Numbered from the stretch's first letter, positions 17,030-26,451 are shown. The stretch is 64,000 nucleotides of DNA from Nostoc spongiaeforme FACHB-130 (GCF_014698475.1 NZ_JACJTB010000009.1:1-64000), one strand, 5' to 3'. The notes: generated from the sequence alone by a model not told the origin. Made by a program: numbers and translations.

Positions 17030-18001
17030 TTACCTCCAAAATAGATTAATGCCGTATAAATAGAGCGGTATGCCGACAATGATATTAAAAGGAAAAGTCA
17101 CAGCTAACGCCGTCGAAACATACAAACTAGGATTCGCTTCTGGGACGGTGAGGCGCATAGCTGCTGGTACAGCAATGTAGGATGCACTGGCACACAGCAC
17201 AGAGAATAACAAGCTATCTCCTTGGGACATTCCGATCGCTTTCGCAATTAATAAAGATATGCCAGCATTGAAAATTGGTACTAGTATCGCAAACAAAATC
17301 AGGAAAAACCCAGTTTTTTGCAAATCTTTTATTCTTCTAGCAGCTAACAGTCCCATATCCAATAAAAAGAACGTCAGCACGCCATAAAACATATCTTGGG
17401 TAAAGGGTTTTAAGGTTTGCCAACCATGTTCTCCGGTAAGAACACCCATGAACAAGCTACCAACTAACAAAAATACTGAACTATTCAGAAAAGCTTCTTG
17501 TAATACTTCTGACCAGTTAAATTCCCGTTCGTTTTCATCAACTGTAAAAACCTTAACTAATATTAACCCTACAACGATCGCTGGTGATTCCATTAATGCC
17601 AAGGCTGCAACCATAAACCCATCAAAACTCATTCCCAGTTGCGTTAAAAAAGAACTGGCAGTAATAAAAGTTACAGCACTAATTGAACCATAAGTAGCTG
17701 CGATCGCAGCTGAATTATAAGTATCAAGTTTAATTCTCAGAATGAAAAATGTGTAAACAGGAACAACACAAGCCATTAACATCGCGGCTAAAAGCGTCAG
17801 TATTACTGATTGAGTAATTCCACTTTTAACCAGTTCCACTCCACCTTTAAAGCCAATGGCAAATAACAAATACAAAGATAATAATTTCGGTATTGGTGCG
17901 GGAATTTCTAAATCTGTTTTAACTAATACCGCCAAAATACCTAAAAAAAACGCTAACACAGGTGGATTCAAGATGTTGGATACAATCAAGCTGACATCCA
18001 T
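17030..18001 (-). CDS. sbtA: SbtA-family sodium-dependent bicarbonate transporter
   Basis: This 323-residue membrane protein has about ten segments (ILNPPVLAFFLGILAVLVKT, YLLFAIGFKGGVELVKSG, CASASYIAVPAAMRLTVPEA) typical of the SbtA/DUF897 family. SbtA imports HCO3- with Na+ across the plasma membrane at high affinity. It is shorter than Synechocystis SbtA (about 374), mainly because the central cytoplasmic loop is brief (VDENEREFNWSEVLQEA). This places it in the broader SbtA branch shared with other bacteria, so the exact kinetics are uncertain. It is transcribed with sbtB. Confidence 0.82.
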   Translation of the reverse strand: MDVSLIVSNILNPPVLAFFLGILAVLVKTDLEIPAPIPKLLSLYLLFAIGFKGGVELVKSGITQSVILTLLAAMLMACVVPVYTFFILRIKLDTYNSAAIAATYGSISAVTFITASSFLTQLGMSFDGFMVAALALMESPAIVVGLILVKVFTVDENEREFNWSEVLQEAFLNSSVFLLVGSLFMGVLTGEHGWQTLKPFTQDMFYGVLTFFLLDMGLLAARRIKDLQKTGFFLILFAILVPIFNAGISLLIAKAIGMSQGDSLLFSVLCASASYIAVPAAMRLTVPEANPSLYVSTALAVTFPFNIIVGIPLYLYGINLFWR

Positions 18002-18112
18002 AATTCCACCATACCTCCAAAAATTAGCTGAATACTCATCAATCAGTTTAGGGTAATATCGTACACATCGAAAATTCTTTGGAATATATTCAGCAAGGTT
18101 AGGGGTTAGAGG

Positions 18113-18223
18113 TTAGTACAACAAGGCAAAAGTCAAAAGGCAAAAGTCAAAAGGAAGAATAACTATACCACAAGCCTTTTAGCAATTTCTTATGGTCTGT
18201 TGATTTCATCCGACCTGTACTAG
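18113..18223 (+). repeat. MITE-like element, copy B (upstream of sbtA)
   Basis: A 111-bp segment with ends TTAGTACAA and CTGTACTAG, homologous to copy A but in the opposite orientation. The two copies frame the sbtB-sbtA pair. It lies upstream of the sbtA start by ~110 bp and may carry part of its promoter. Confidence 0.75.
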
Positions 18224-18627
18224 TCAATAAGATTCAATTTTTTACTCATCACTCAATACTCAACACTCAGAACTCAGCATTTTTTCTTGCCTGTTTTGCT
18301 GACACACATTTCTATCGTCAGAAGGACGCGGGATTTTGGGAATTAGCGTACTTTTATGCTGGTGTTGATTACTTGAGTTGTTTAAGGTAGTCTCGATGAG
18401 ACTCTTAAGGCAAGAATAGTTTTTATTTATCTCAATTTTACCGATAAATACCTATAAATAAGGTTTTTACTGAAATTATAAATAATCAAAACTTATTATT
18501 ACACTGCCAAATTTAGGGGTTAAAACTACGAAAGCTGATATTGCCGCGATCGCCGTTGCCTGACTTAGTTTATACACATTTTGGTCTCCTCCAGATATAA
18601 TGCAAGCAAGTACTTGCATGAAAAGCT
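18224..18627. promoter_or_regulatory. Promoter region of the RND efflux operon with a palindromic operator candidate
   Basis: TATAAT at 18596-18601 is a good -10 candidate (no clear -35). It is followed at once by the perfect 12-bp palindrome GCAAGTACTTGC (18606-18617), which would cover the transcription start, a classic repressor position. The ATG is at 18628. No regulator gene is adjacent. The rest of the region is AT-rich with ACTCA-type short repeats and no recognisable gene. Confidence 0.5.
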
Positions 18628-20193
18628 ATGTCCCAATCTGAGTTACCTGATTCACAGTTTCCGCTTGAAATAGAACAGCCTGTTACTACGGACTCTCATC
18701 AGGCTCAACCAACAGATTCTCCATCGGAACCAAAACTGATCTCCATAGCTAATAAAAAGCGACCTTGGGCTGTAATTTTAGGTGTGGTGCTATTAATTGC
18801 AGGTGTTGGTGTTGGTTGGCGCTGGTGGCAAACTAGTCAAGGGAGTAATGCACCGGCTGGGGCTGCGGCGGCTCAAGCGATGGGAGTTCCTGTGAAATTA
18901 GCCACGGTGGAGAATGCAACGATTCAGGAAACGTCAGAATTAGTTGGGACTTTAGATGCACCACGCTCAGTTACACTCAAGCCAGAAATTGACGGACGCA
19001 TCACCCAGATTTTATTTCAAGAAGGCGATCGCGTTTCTCAAGGACAAGTAGTGATTCGCCTGCAAAGTGATGATGCCCAAGCGCAGTTACTCCAAGCCAA
19101 AGCCTCCCTTGAACAAGCCCAAGCACGTCTGGCAGAACTCAAAGCAGGCACACGCTCAGAAGAAATTGCCCAAGCCAGAGCGCAGCTATCACAAGCCCAG
19201 GCGCGTTTACGAGATGCTCAAACAGGCTCCAGTCCTGAAGAAATGGCTCAAGCCGAAGCCCAAATAGAAGCTGCTAAATCTGACTTAGCATTAGCCAAAT
19301 CCCGTGCCGAACGCTACGAAAACTTACAAAAACAAGGCGCGATTTCTGAGGATCAGATGGAAGGCTATCTGAGAGAACAACGTAGCGCCGCCGCCGCCTT
19401 AGTAGTAGCCGAAAAACGCCTAGAGCAACTCAGCAAAGGTAGAACTTCTAACATTAATGAGTTACAAGCAGCCGTTGAGCAGCAAAGACAAAACTTAAGA
19501 CAATTAGAAAACGGCCCCCGTCAAGAAGAAATTGCCCAAGCGCGATCGCAAGTTACCCAAGCTGCTGCTCAAGTCAAAGCCGCCGAAGTACAATTGCAAT
19601 ACACCAACGTCCGCGCTCCCTTTACTGGACTGTTAGGCGATATCCCCGTAAGAGTCGGCGAATTTGTCAGCAAAGCCGATAGCCTCACCACCCTTACCAG
19701 AAATGACTCCTTAGAATTAAATATCTCTGTCCCCCTCACCCAATCCCAGCGAGTGCGTGTTGGTTTACCTGTGCAGATGCTCGATGCTCAAGGGCAAGCC
19801 ACCGCTACAGGTAACATTAGTTTTATTTCACCCAACGCCAACTCTACTTCGCAAACAGTTTTAGCCAAAGCCACCTTTAGAAATGGTGGTAGACAACTAT
19901 TGAATCGTCAGTTAGTCCAAACAAAAATCATTTGGGATGAACGTCCCGGAATTTTAGTGCCTGTAACAGCAGTATCCCGCCTTGGTGGAGAAGCATTTGT
20001 ATTTGTGGCTCAAGCACCAGAAAATCCTAAACCCGGAGCGCCAGCTTTAGTAGCTTTGCAAAAACCAGTCAAGTTAGGAGCCATTGAAGGCAGTAATTAC
20101 CAAGTGCTAGAAGGACTCAAAGCCGGAGACAAAATTGTAGTTTCTGGCATCCTCAACTTAACCAACGGCGCACCCATCATTCCTACTCCCTAA
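18628..20193 (+). CDS. RND efflux periplasmic adaptor (HlyD/MFP family)
   Basis: A 521-residue membrane-fusion protein with a cytoplasmic N-terminal tail, one membrane anchor (about residues 46-66) and a barrel/lipoyl half (VTLKPEIDGRITQILFQEGD). A long alpha-hairpin follows (about 145-310) with repeated QAxAxLAxAQA-type heptads including GTRSEEIAQARAQL. The second lipoyl half (YTNVRAPFTGLLGDIPVRVG) and beta-barrel complete it. It links the inner-membrane pump encoded 5 bp downstream to a TolC-type channel, which is not in this window. The hairpin is longer than in AcrA, as in many cyanobacterial adaptors. Confidence 0.92.
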   Translation: MSQSELPDSQFPLEIEQPVTTDSHQAQPTDSPSEPKLISIANKKRPWAVILGVVLLIAGVGVGWRWWQTSQGSNAPAGAAAAQAMGVPVKLATVENATIQETSELVGTLDAPRSVTLKPEIDGRITQILFQEGDRVSQGQVVIRLQSDDAQAQLLQAKASLEQAQARLAELKAGTRSEEIAQARAQLSQAQARLRDAQTGSSPEEMAQAEAQIEAAKSDLALAKSRAERYENLQKQGAISEDQMEGYLREQRSAAAALVVAEKRLEQLSKGRTSNINELQAAVEQQRQNLRQLENGPRQEEIAQARSQVTQAAAQVKAAEVQLQYTNVRAPFTGLLGDIPVRVGEFVSKADSLTTLTRNDSLELNISVPLTQSQRVRVGLPVQMLDAQGQATATGNISFISPNANSTSQTVLAKATFRNGGRQLLNRQLVQTKIIWDERPGILVPVTAVSRLGGEAFVFVAQAPENPKPGAPALVALQKPVKLGAIEGSNYQVLEGLKAGDKIVVSGILNLTNGAPIIPTP

Positions 20194-20198
20194 TACCT

Positions 20199-23100
20199 AT
20201 GTTTGTTGATTTTTTCATCAAGCGACCAGTCTTTGCTACAGTCTGTGCGATCATTATCCTGCTGGTGGGATTAATTAGTATTCCCACACTACCCATTGCG
20301 CGATTTCCCGATATTAGTCCCACACAAGTTAACGTTACAGCCAACTACAGTGGAGCCAGTGCTGAAGTTGTCGAAAGTGGCATCACTAATATTTTAGAAA
20401 GACAAATTAATGGTGTTGAAGGTCTGAGATATATGACCTCCAGCAGCAGTAACGATGGAACCAGCAATATTACAATTACCTTTGATGCTTCCCGAAATAA
20501 AGACTTAGCTGCTGTTGATGTCCAGAATCGGGTTTCTATTGCTGAGGCACAATTACCAGATGTTGTGCAGCGTACAGGAGTTAGAGTCAGCCAGCAATCA
20601 AGCAATATTCTCTTAGGGCTTGGTTTGTATACCGATAATAAAGAGTATGACAACACTTTTTTGAGTAATTATGCTGACCTTTACATAGCCGATGCGCTGA
20701 AAAGAGTTAAAGGTGTGGGTGATGTACGGATTTTTGGTGAACGCCGCTATGCTATGCGTTTGTGGTTAGATCCCAATCGGTTAGCGACTCGCGGATTAAC
20801 GACAGAAGATGTCACCACAGCATTAGCACAACAAAACTTGCAAGTTGGTGCAGGCAGAATTGGTCAAGAACCTGCACCCCAGGGACAACAGTATCAAATT
20901 GATGTGCGTGCAGCCAGCCGACTTACAGAACCCGCAGAATTTGAAGAAATCGTGATTAAAACTGAAGATGATGGAACTTTAGTTAAACTCAGAGATGTTG
21001 GTCGGGCAGAATTAGGGGCAGAAAATTACAACACATTTCTGCGATACCGCGCTAAGGATGCTGTCGGCTTGGGTATCTATCAAGTTCCGGGAAGTAATGC
21101 CTTAGATGTTGCCAAGGGTGTGAAAGCCGCAATGGCGGAACTGGCTCCCAGTTTTCCACCAGGGATGAAATATCAGGTAGCTTTTGACACAACCTTGTTT
21201 GTGGAAGAGTCCTTAGCCGAAGTTGTGAAAACTCTCATTGAAGCTGTAGTGTTGGTTGTGATTGTAATTTTCTTGTTTTTGCAAGATTGGCGAACTACAC
21301 TAATTCCGGCACTGACGATTCCCTTAGCTTTAGTGGGGACGTTTGCTTTTGTTAAAGTATTTAACTTTTCGATTAATAGTTTGACCTTGTTTGGTTTGAC
21401 ACTTGCATCAGGGATGGTGGTAGATGATGCGATCGTGGTAGTGGAGCAAATTAGCCGATTTATTCAAGATAAAGGCATTAATCCCCGCCGCGCTGCGAGT
21501 GAATCGATGGCGGAATTATTTGGTGCTGTAATTGCGACTTCCTTGGTGTTGATGGCGGTGTTTGTTCCAGTGGCATTTTTTCCGGGAACCACAGGGGCAT
21601 TGTATCGGCAATTTGCCTTAACTATCGCCTTCTCCATTGCCATTTCCACTTTTTTGGCTTTGACTCTCACACCTTCATTGTGTGCTTTATTACTGCGCCA
21701 AGGGCAAAAACCGCCAGGTTGGCTGGGCTGGATTTTTGACCAGATTAACAGATTCTTGGAGTGGGTAAGACTAGGATATCAGCGATCGCTTGGTTTTCTC
21801 ACACGCATTAAAAGTGTGATTATCGGGCTATTTATCGTTTCTTTAGGGATGACTGCTTGGTTATATACTAGCGTCCCGACAGCTTTCCTCCCCGACGAAG
21901 ACCAAGGTTACTTCATCACAATTCTTCAAGGGCCGCAAGGAGTATCGCTGCAATACACCAGCGATGTCATGTCCAAAGTTGAACAGGAAATTCTACAACT
22001 CCCAGAAGTCGTGGGAACTTTTGCCGTTGGCGGTTTTGGTTTCAGTGGAAGTACCGCCAATAGTGGTATTATCTTTACCACCCTCAAACCTTGGAGTGAG
22101 CGTGAACGACCAGATCAAACCGTCCAAGCCCTCATCGGTAAACTACAAGGCAAGTTTTTTGCTATTCCTGAAGCCAGAGTCTTTGCTGTCAACCCTCCAG
22201 CCATTCAAGGCTTAGGTAACTTTGGTGGTTTTACCTTTCAACTCCAAGACCGCAGAGGTAACGGCGGCTTAGATAATCTAGTGCAATCAATGGGTCAATT
22301 GCTTGGTCGTGCCAATCAAACACCCGGACTGCAACGTGTATTCACCACCTTTGCCGCCAATACACCCCAGCTACTTGTAGAAGTAGACCGAAACAAAGCC
22401 AACTCCCTGCAAGTTAACGTAGATGATATCTTTACTACCCTACAAACTGCCTTGGGGTCGCAATATGTCAACGACTTCAACCTCCAGCAGCGCAACTATC
22501 GGGTATATGTCCAAGCTGATGAACAGTTTCGTTCTAACCCCCAAGATATCGGTAAACTCTACGTCCGTTCTCGCAGAAATGAAATGATTCCTTTGAGTAA
22601 TTTGGTGAAAATTACTCCCACTACAGGAGCGCAAACCATCAACCACTATAATCTATTCCGCTCCATTGAAATCAACGGTGCCGCCGCACCAGGCTTTAGT
22701 TCTGGAGATGCTATCCAGAAAATGGAACAGGTAGCACAACAAGTTTTACCCCCTGGTTATGGCTACGAGTGGTCAGGTACATCTTTAGAAGAACTCGCCT
22801 CTGGTGGTTTAGCACCCTTGATTTTTGGCTTAGGTCTGACTTTTGTCTTCTTAGTACTAGCTGCTCAATATGAAAATTACATCGACCCTTTAATTATTAT
22901 GCTGTCAGTGCCTTTAGCAATTTTTGGCGCACTGTTAGCCCAATCAATGCGGGGTTTTCCTAACGATGTATATTGTCAAATTGGTTTAGTCATGTTGATT
23001 GGTTTGGCAAGTAAAAATGCAATTTTGATTGTAGAATTTGCCAATCAATTGCGAGAACAAGGGCTATCAATTACCAAAGCCGTTATAGAAGCTTCTCAAG

Positions 23101-23330
23101 AACGGTTGCGTCCAATTTTGATGACAGCTTTTTCCACACTTTTGGGGATTTTTCCCTTAGCTGTAGCCACTGGTGCAGGTGCAGGTAGCCGTCAATCTTT
23201 AGGAACAGCCGTATTTGGTGGAATGCTAATTGCGACATTCTTAAGTTTGTTTGTTGTTCCTATTTTGTACATTGTGATTAAGTCACTGACAGAACGATTG
23301 ATTAAACCACGTCACGAAGAAACAATCTAA
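20199..23330 (+). CDS. RND multidrug efflux pump (HAE1/AcrB family)
   Basis: At 1043 residues it has the normal AcrB length and layout: twelve membrane segments and two large periplasmic loops. Family motifs are FFIKRPVFATVCAIIILLVG at the N-terminus, GASAEVVESGITNILERQIN, the TM4 proton-relay pair GMVVDDAIVVVEQISR (adjacent Asp residues), and GLASKNAILIVEFANQLREQ in the second half. It is a proton-driven trimeric exporter of hydrophobic compounds. The gene is co-transcribed with the adaptor. Substrate cannot be told from sequence. Confidence 0.93.
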   Translation: MFVDFFIKRPVFATVCAIIILLVGLISIPTLPIARFPDISPTQVNVTANYSGASAEVVESGITNILERQINGVEGLRYMTSSSSNDGTSNITITFDASRNKDLAAVDVQNRVSIAEAQLPDVVQRTGVRVSQQSSNILLGLGLYTDNKEYDNTFLSNYADLYIADALKRVKGVGDVRIFGERRYAMRLWLDPNRLATRGLTTEDVTTALAQQNLQVGAGRIGQEPAPQGQQYQIDVRAASRLTEPAEFEEIVIKTEDDGTLVKLRDVGRAELGAENYNTFLRYRAKDAVGLGIYQVPGSNALDVAKGVKAAMAELAPSFPPGMKYQVAFDTTLFVEESLAEVVKTLIEAVVLVVIVIFLFLQDWRTTLIPALTIPLALVGTFAFVKVFNFSINSLTLFGLTLASGMVVDDAIVVVEQISRFIQDKGINPRRAASESMAELFGAVIATSLVLMAVFVPVAFFPGTTGALYRQFALTIAFSIAISTFLALTLTPSLCALLLRQGQKPPGWLGWIFDQINRFLEWVRLGYQRSLGFLTRIKSVIIGLFIVSLGMTAWLYTSVPTAFLPDEDQGYFITILQGPQGVSLQYTSDVMSKVEQEILQLPEVVGTFAVGGFGFSGSTANSGIIFTTLKPWSERERPDQTVQALIGKLQGKFFAIPEARVFAVNPPAIQGLGNFGGFTFQLQDRRGNGGLDNLVQSMGQLLGRANQTPGLQRVFTTFAANTPQLLVEVDRNKANSLQVNVDDIFTTLQTALGSQYVNDFNLQQRNYRVYVQADEQFRSNPQDIGKLYVRSRRNEMIPLSNLVKITPTTGAQTINHYNLFRSIEINGAAAPGFSSGDAIQKMEQVAQQVLPPGYGYEWSGTSLEELASGGLAPLIFGLGLTFVFLVLAAQYENYIDPLIIMLSVPLAIFGALLAQSMRGFPNDVYCQIGLVMLIGLASKNAILIVEFANQLREQGLSITKAVIEASQERLRPILMTAFSTLLGIFPLAVATGAGAGSRQSLGTAVFGGMLIATFLSLFVVPILYIVIKSLTERLIKPRHEETI

Positions 23331-23334
23331 ATCT

Positions 23335-23365
23335 AAGGGTGTAGGTGTTCAAAACCCTTACACCC
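23335..23365 (+). terminator. Hairpin after the RND operon (also a dispersed repeat)
   Basis: GGGTGTA and TACACCC, with a nested AAGGGT/ACCCTT pair, flank GGTGTTCAAAA just after the pump stop codon. It has no U-tract. Nearly the same sequence recurs at about 31703-31733 and, reversed, at about 33170-33190, so it is a repeat unit that may double as a terminator. Confidence 0.45.
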
Positions 23366-23420
23366 ATTCTTAACAGACAATCTTTGTGCCTAAGTCCTGA
23401 TGCCAAGTCCCCTAGGCTGA

Positions 23421-23651
23421 CTAACGACTACCAGCAACAACTAGTCGCTCAGGAAAACCCCCATCTACCGTCAAATCTGATTTTATATGAGACGCAGACA
23501 TCTGATTTAATGATGTGTGATTGATTTCAGATGTGGAAGTCATATTAGTGAGATTAGTGGCGGTATGGAAGCCAGGTACAGAGTAACCAAAAGCAATTAA
23601 TCCAGATGCCAGAGAGGAGGCAATTAACTGAGAGTAGAATTGTGTTGTCAT
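23421..23651 (-). CDS. Small secreted protein with a DUF928-like N-terminal motif
   Basis: A 76-residue protein with a hydrophobic N-terminus (SQLIASSLASGLIAFGYSVP) and the ending DGGFPERLVVAGSR. A strong SD (AGAGGAG, 6 nt before the ATG) supports expression. The ending matches the start of the three DUF928 proteins encoded downstream (PxRxVxAGxR, as in GKPNRRVPAATR and GSPRRLIPAGTR). I do not recognise it otherwise; it may be a truncated relative or a partner. Confidence 0.55.
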   Translation of the reverse strand: MTTQFYSQLIASSLASGLIAFGYSVPGFHTATNLTNMTSTSEINHTSLNQMSASHIKSDLTVDGGFPERLVVAGSR

Positions 23652-23871
23652 AATATTCTCCTCTGATAAACAATGCTGGCACTACCGCCACAATTGTTAA
23701 TAGGGAGAACATTGTCTGAGTATGCACTTTATAAATTTTTGGGGTGCGTCAGATTTGAAAAATTCCTAGATTTCTTGGGAATTATCGCTGCTGATGCACC
23801 CTATAGTTAATGTGATGATGAAATTGCTTAAATCCTAATTAAGGTCGATTTTTTTGAAATATGGATGTTCT

Positions 23872-24633
23872 CTATTGAGGTGTAGTCACTTCCGAGGTGT
23901 GGTTAATTGGTTGCAGTAGATTTGTTTCTAGAACTAATGGTGCTTCAGCCACTTCAGTATCTAATTTTACGCCATCTGCTGTTAATAAACTTACCCAATC
24001 TGCTTTGAGTGCTGAATCTTGAGGGCTAGAGTAGCGTAACTGTGCCAAAGTATTTAGAGTATCTTGCCAAATTCCAGCATCAGCATAAAGTTTCAAGCGT
24101 TCTGATAAAGAAGCTTTGTCTACTTTACTCATCAACTGTGGATTATCAACCCGTTGGATAGTTCCTTGAACTAACTTATCCGAAGAACGGTCTTGAGTAT
24201 TGCAAATAATTGAAAAATTCCATCGATATTTTTGACCTTTAGCAAGGGTATTATCTGGGAGGCTAACACCAACTACACCAGCATTACCATTGGGTTTGTA
24301 CTTTTGTTTGTATACCTCTTGCTCATTGTCATCTTGAACTACTAATTCAACTTCCGGTGCTTTATTTTCCGGGATATAAAAATATAAGGTAGGGTTAGCT
24401 ACAGTTGTTAAGCCAATATTTGAAATCGGCACAATAGCGGTTAAATACTGATTCTTCGCAACACAATTTACCCCGCGTGAACCCCCTGGAACTCTTCGAC
24501 CAGGGCCTTTTCCCAAGTCTGGTAAATTAATCTTGACTTCTGCTTGTACTGGTACTAAAGGGCTGACAATTACTAATCCGACAATTGCAGAGATTGCGGT
24601 AGACAAAAATTTTCGTGGTAAAAGGTTGTTCAT
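23872..24633 (-). CDS. DUF928 secreted protein (third of three tandem copies)
   Basis: This 253-residue protein has a signal peptide (residues ~1-31, ending VQAEV), the conserved opening LGKGPGRRVPGGSRG, and a beta-domain with LTAIVPISNIGLTTVANPTL, YFYIPEN and VGVSLPDNTLAKGQKYRW. A helical end (ERLKLYADAGIWQDTLNTLA, WVSLLTADGVKLD) follows. DUF928 proteins are cyanobacterial, secreted, often multicopy and of unknown function. Two paralogues lie immediately upstream on the same strand with gaps of 24 and 31 bp, so the three are likely one operon. Confidence 0.85.
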   Translation of the reverse strand: MNNLLPRKFLSTAISAIVGLVIVSPLVPVQAEVKINLPDLGKGPGRRVPGGSRGVNCVAKNQYLTAIVPISNIGLTTVANPTLYFYIPENKAPEVELVVQDDNEQEVYKQKYKPNGNAGVVGVSLPDNTLAKGQKYRWNFSIICNTQDRSSDKLVQGTIQRVDNPQLMSKVDKASLSERLKLYADAGIWQDTLNTLAQLRYSSPQDSALKADWVSLLTADGVKLDTEVAEAPLVLETNLLQPINHTSEVTTPQ

Positions 24634-24657
24634 GGTTATGTACTTGTGGGTTAGAGC

Positions 24658-25566
24658 TTAAAATTTGTGCTTGTTGTTGGGTTGTAATGCTTCTGGCGGA
24701 GAAATTAAAGGCTGCTGGACGATTTTTTGATTTAAGCGAATACCTGGTGTAGTTAACAGTTCTTGCCAATCAGATGCTATTTCTGGATTATTCGGAAACA
24801 AGTAACGTCTTTGTGCCACAGTTGCCAGGGCATCATGCCAAATACCTGCTGCTGCATACAAAACAGCACGTTCTTGTCGGTTTGCTTGTTGTAATTTTTT
24901 TACTAGTTGCAAATCTGGTAGAACACGTTGCACTACGCCAGCTACAACTTTATTTTGAGATTTATCTGTAGGATTACATATTACAGAAAATGTCCATTTG
25001 TATTGTTTGTTAACTGCTAAAGAATTAACAGGTAGTCGTATGCTAATTATGCCAGCTTTGTTATTTGGTTTATATTTCTGTGTGTAAACCTCTTGCTCAG
25101 TTTCATTTTGAACAACTAACTCTAACTCTGGTGCAGAAGTTTGGGGAACGTAAAAAAACAGGCTGGGATTGGAAACTGTGGTTAATCCTAGTTGAGATTC
25201 GGGAATTAAAGCTGTAAAAGGTATGTTACCTTGCAAACACTTGCCTGTAACTGGTGCAGGTTGTGGGTTAGTGTTTTGCAGTGGCGGAATTGTCCTTTCA
25301 AGATCATTAGGATTACCTCTAACACGACCAGGAGGTGCTACTATCGGTGCGGGCAGTGGTTGGATCTCTATATTTGCATTCTCGTTCAATGGGGGTTCAT
25401 AAGCCCTTGTTCCTGCTGGTATCAATCTCCGTGGACTACCAAGAACCGGAGGAACAAAGATAATTTTCTCTCTGGCTACTGCGGTATTTACTGACAAAAA
25501 GCCCGTCATACCAACTGTAGTGGCTAAGATTGTTATCCCGATTTTTTGTAGTTTGAGGGAGATCAT
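24658..25566 (-). CDS. DUF928 secreted protein (second of three tandem copies)
   Basis: A 302-residue paralogue with a signal peptide (ending AVAREK) and LGSPRRLIPAGTRAYEPPLN. It differs from its neighbours by a ~50-residue Pro/Asn-rich insert (about residues 58-105) before the beta-domain (LTTVSNPSLFFYVPQ, VYTQKYKPNNKAGI). The C-terminal helical unit is conserved (ERAVLYAAAGIWHDALATVA). The cysteines (GKCLQG, SVICNP) that recur in all three copies may form a disulfide. Confidence 0.85.
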   Translation of the reverse strand: MISLKLQKIGITILATTVGMTGFLSVNTAVAREKIIFVPPVLGSPRRLIPAGTRAYEPPLNENANIEIQPLPAPIVAPPGRVRGNPNDLERTIPPLQNTNPQPAPVTGKCLQGNIPFTALIPESQLGLTTVSNPSLFFYVPQTSAPELELVVQNETEQEVYTQKYKPNNKAGIISIRLPVNSLAVNKQYKWTFSVICNPTDKSQNKVVAGVVQRVLPDLQLVKKLQQANRQERAVLYAAAGIWHDALATVAQRRYLFPNNPEIASDWQELLTTPGIRLNQKIVQQPLISPPEALQPNNKHKF

Positions 25567-25597
25567 CTGTTTGAGTTTTACTATGGGGAAATGTTTC

Positions 25598-26413
25598 TCA
25601 ATTATTTAACAACAGTTTTGGAGTTTCTTTTGCGAAACTTAAAGGTTTCTGTGCTAGTTGTTTATCAAACTCTACTCCTGGTGCTGTTAATAATGCTTCC
25701 CAATCAGCTTTGACTTTGAAATCATTTGGTCTTGAGGCTCTCAATCTTGCTAAAGTATCAAGAGCATCATGCCAAATTCCAGCTTCTGCGTAGAGTTGCA
25801 CACGCTCTTGCAAAGTAGCTTGCGCTAGTTTTTTCATTAATGAAGGGTTTTCAAAACGTTGGATAGTACCTTTGACAACTTTGCTTAAAGCAGGATTTTC
25901 GGGATTACAGATGATTGCGAAATTCCATGTATACTTTTGCTCTAGGGCTAAAACATTTGGTGGCAAATTAATTCCCACTATTCCGGCTTTAGTATTTGTT
26001 TGATATTTCTGCTGGTAAACGGTTTGCTCATTGTCATTTTCATTTTGAATCACTAGTTCAAGATAAGCAGCAGTATTTTGTGGAATAAAGAAATATAAAG
26101 TTGGGTTGCCGACGGTTGTTAATGCTGTATCGTACTTAGGAATTAAGGCTGTGAGTTTTGGGTTGTTGGCTATGCAACTTCCTCCTCTTGTGGCTGCTGG
26201 TACTCGGCGATTCGGCTTGCCTAAAGATGGTGGTAGATTTAATCTCAGACGACTAGCAGACTGGACTGTTCTTTTAGGCTTTTCCTGATTATTTGGCAAA
26301 GTTTCTTTTTTTGGCTGGGCTATTGCAATATGAGTAGGAGAGAGAACAGTTAACCCAAAAGTTGCTGTGAGAAATATGAGCCAGATTTTTTGCAGCATGG
26401 TAACAGGCATCAA
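25598..26413 (-). CDS. DUF928 secreted protein (first of three tandem copies)
   Basis: A 271-residue paralogue with a signal peptide and LGKPNRRVPAATRGGSC, then LTTVGNPTLYFFIPQN, VYQQKYQTNTKAGIVGINLP and ERVQLYAEAGIWHDALDTLA. It is the first gene of the presumed operon and faces the 3' end of the molybdoenzyme gene across ~38 bp, both being on the minus strand, so read-through from the redox genes is possible. Confidence 0.85.
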   Translation of the reverse strand: MMPVTMLQKIWLIFLTATFGLTVLSPTHIAIAQPKKETLPNNQEKPKRTVQSASRLRLNLPPSLGKPNRRVPAATRGGSCIANNPKLTALIPKYDTALTTVGNPTLYFFIPQNTAAYLELVIQNENDNEQTVYQQKYQTNTKAGIVGINLPPNVLALEQKYTWNFAIICNPENPALSKVVKGTIQRFENPSLMKKLAQATLQERVQLYAEAGIWHDALDTLARLRASRPNDFKVKADWEALLTAPGVEFDKQLAQKPLSFAKETPKLLLNN

Positions 26414-26451
26414 AATATACTCCTACTATTGCGGAATTTGCATAAATTCAA

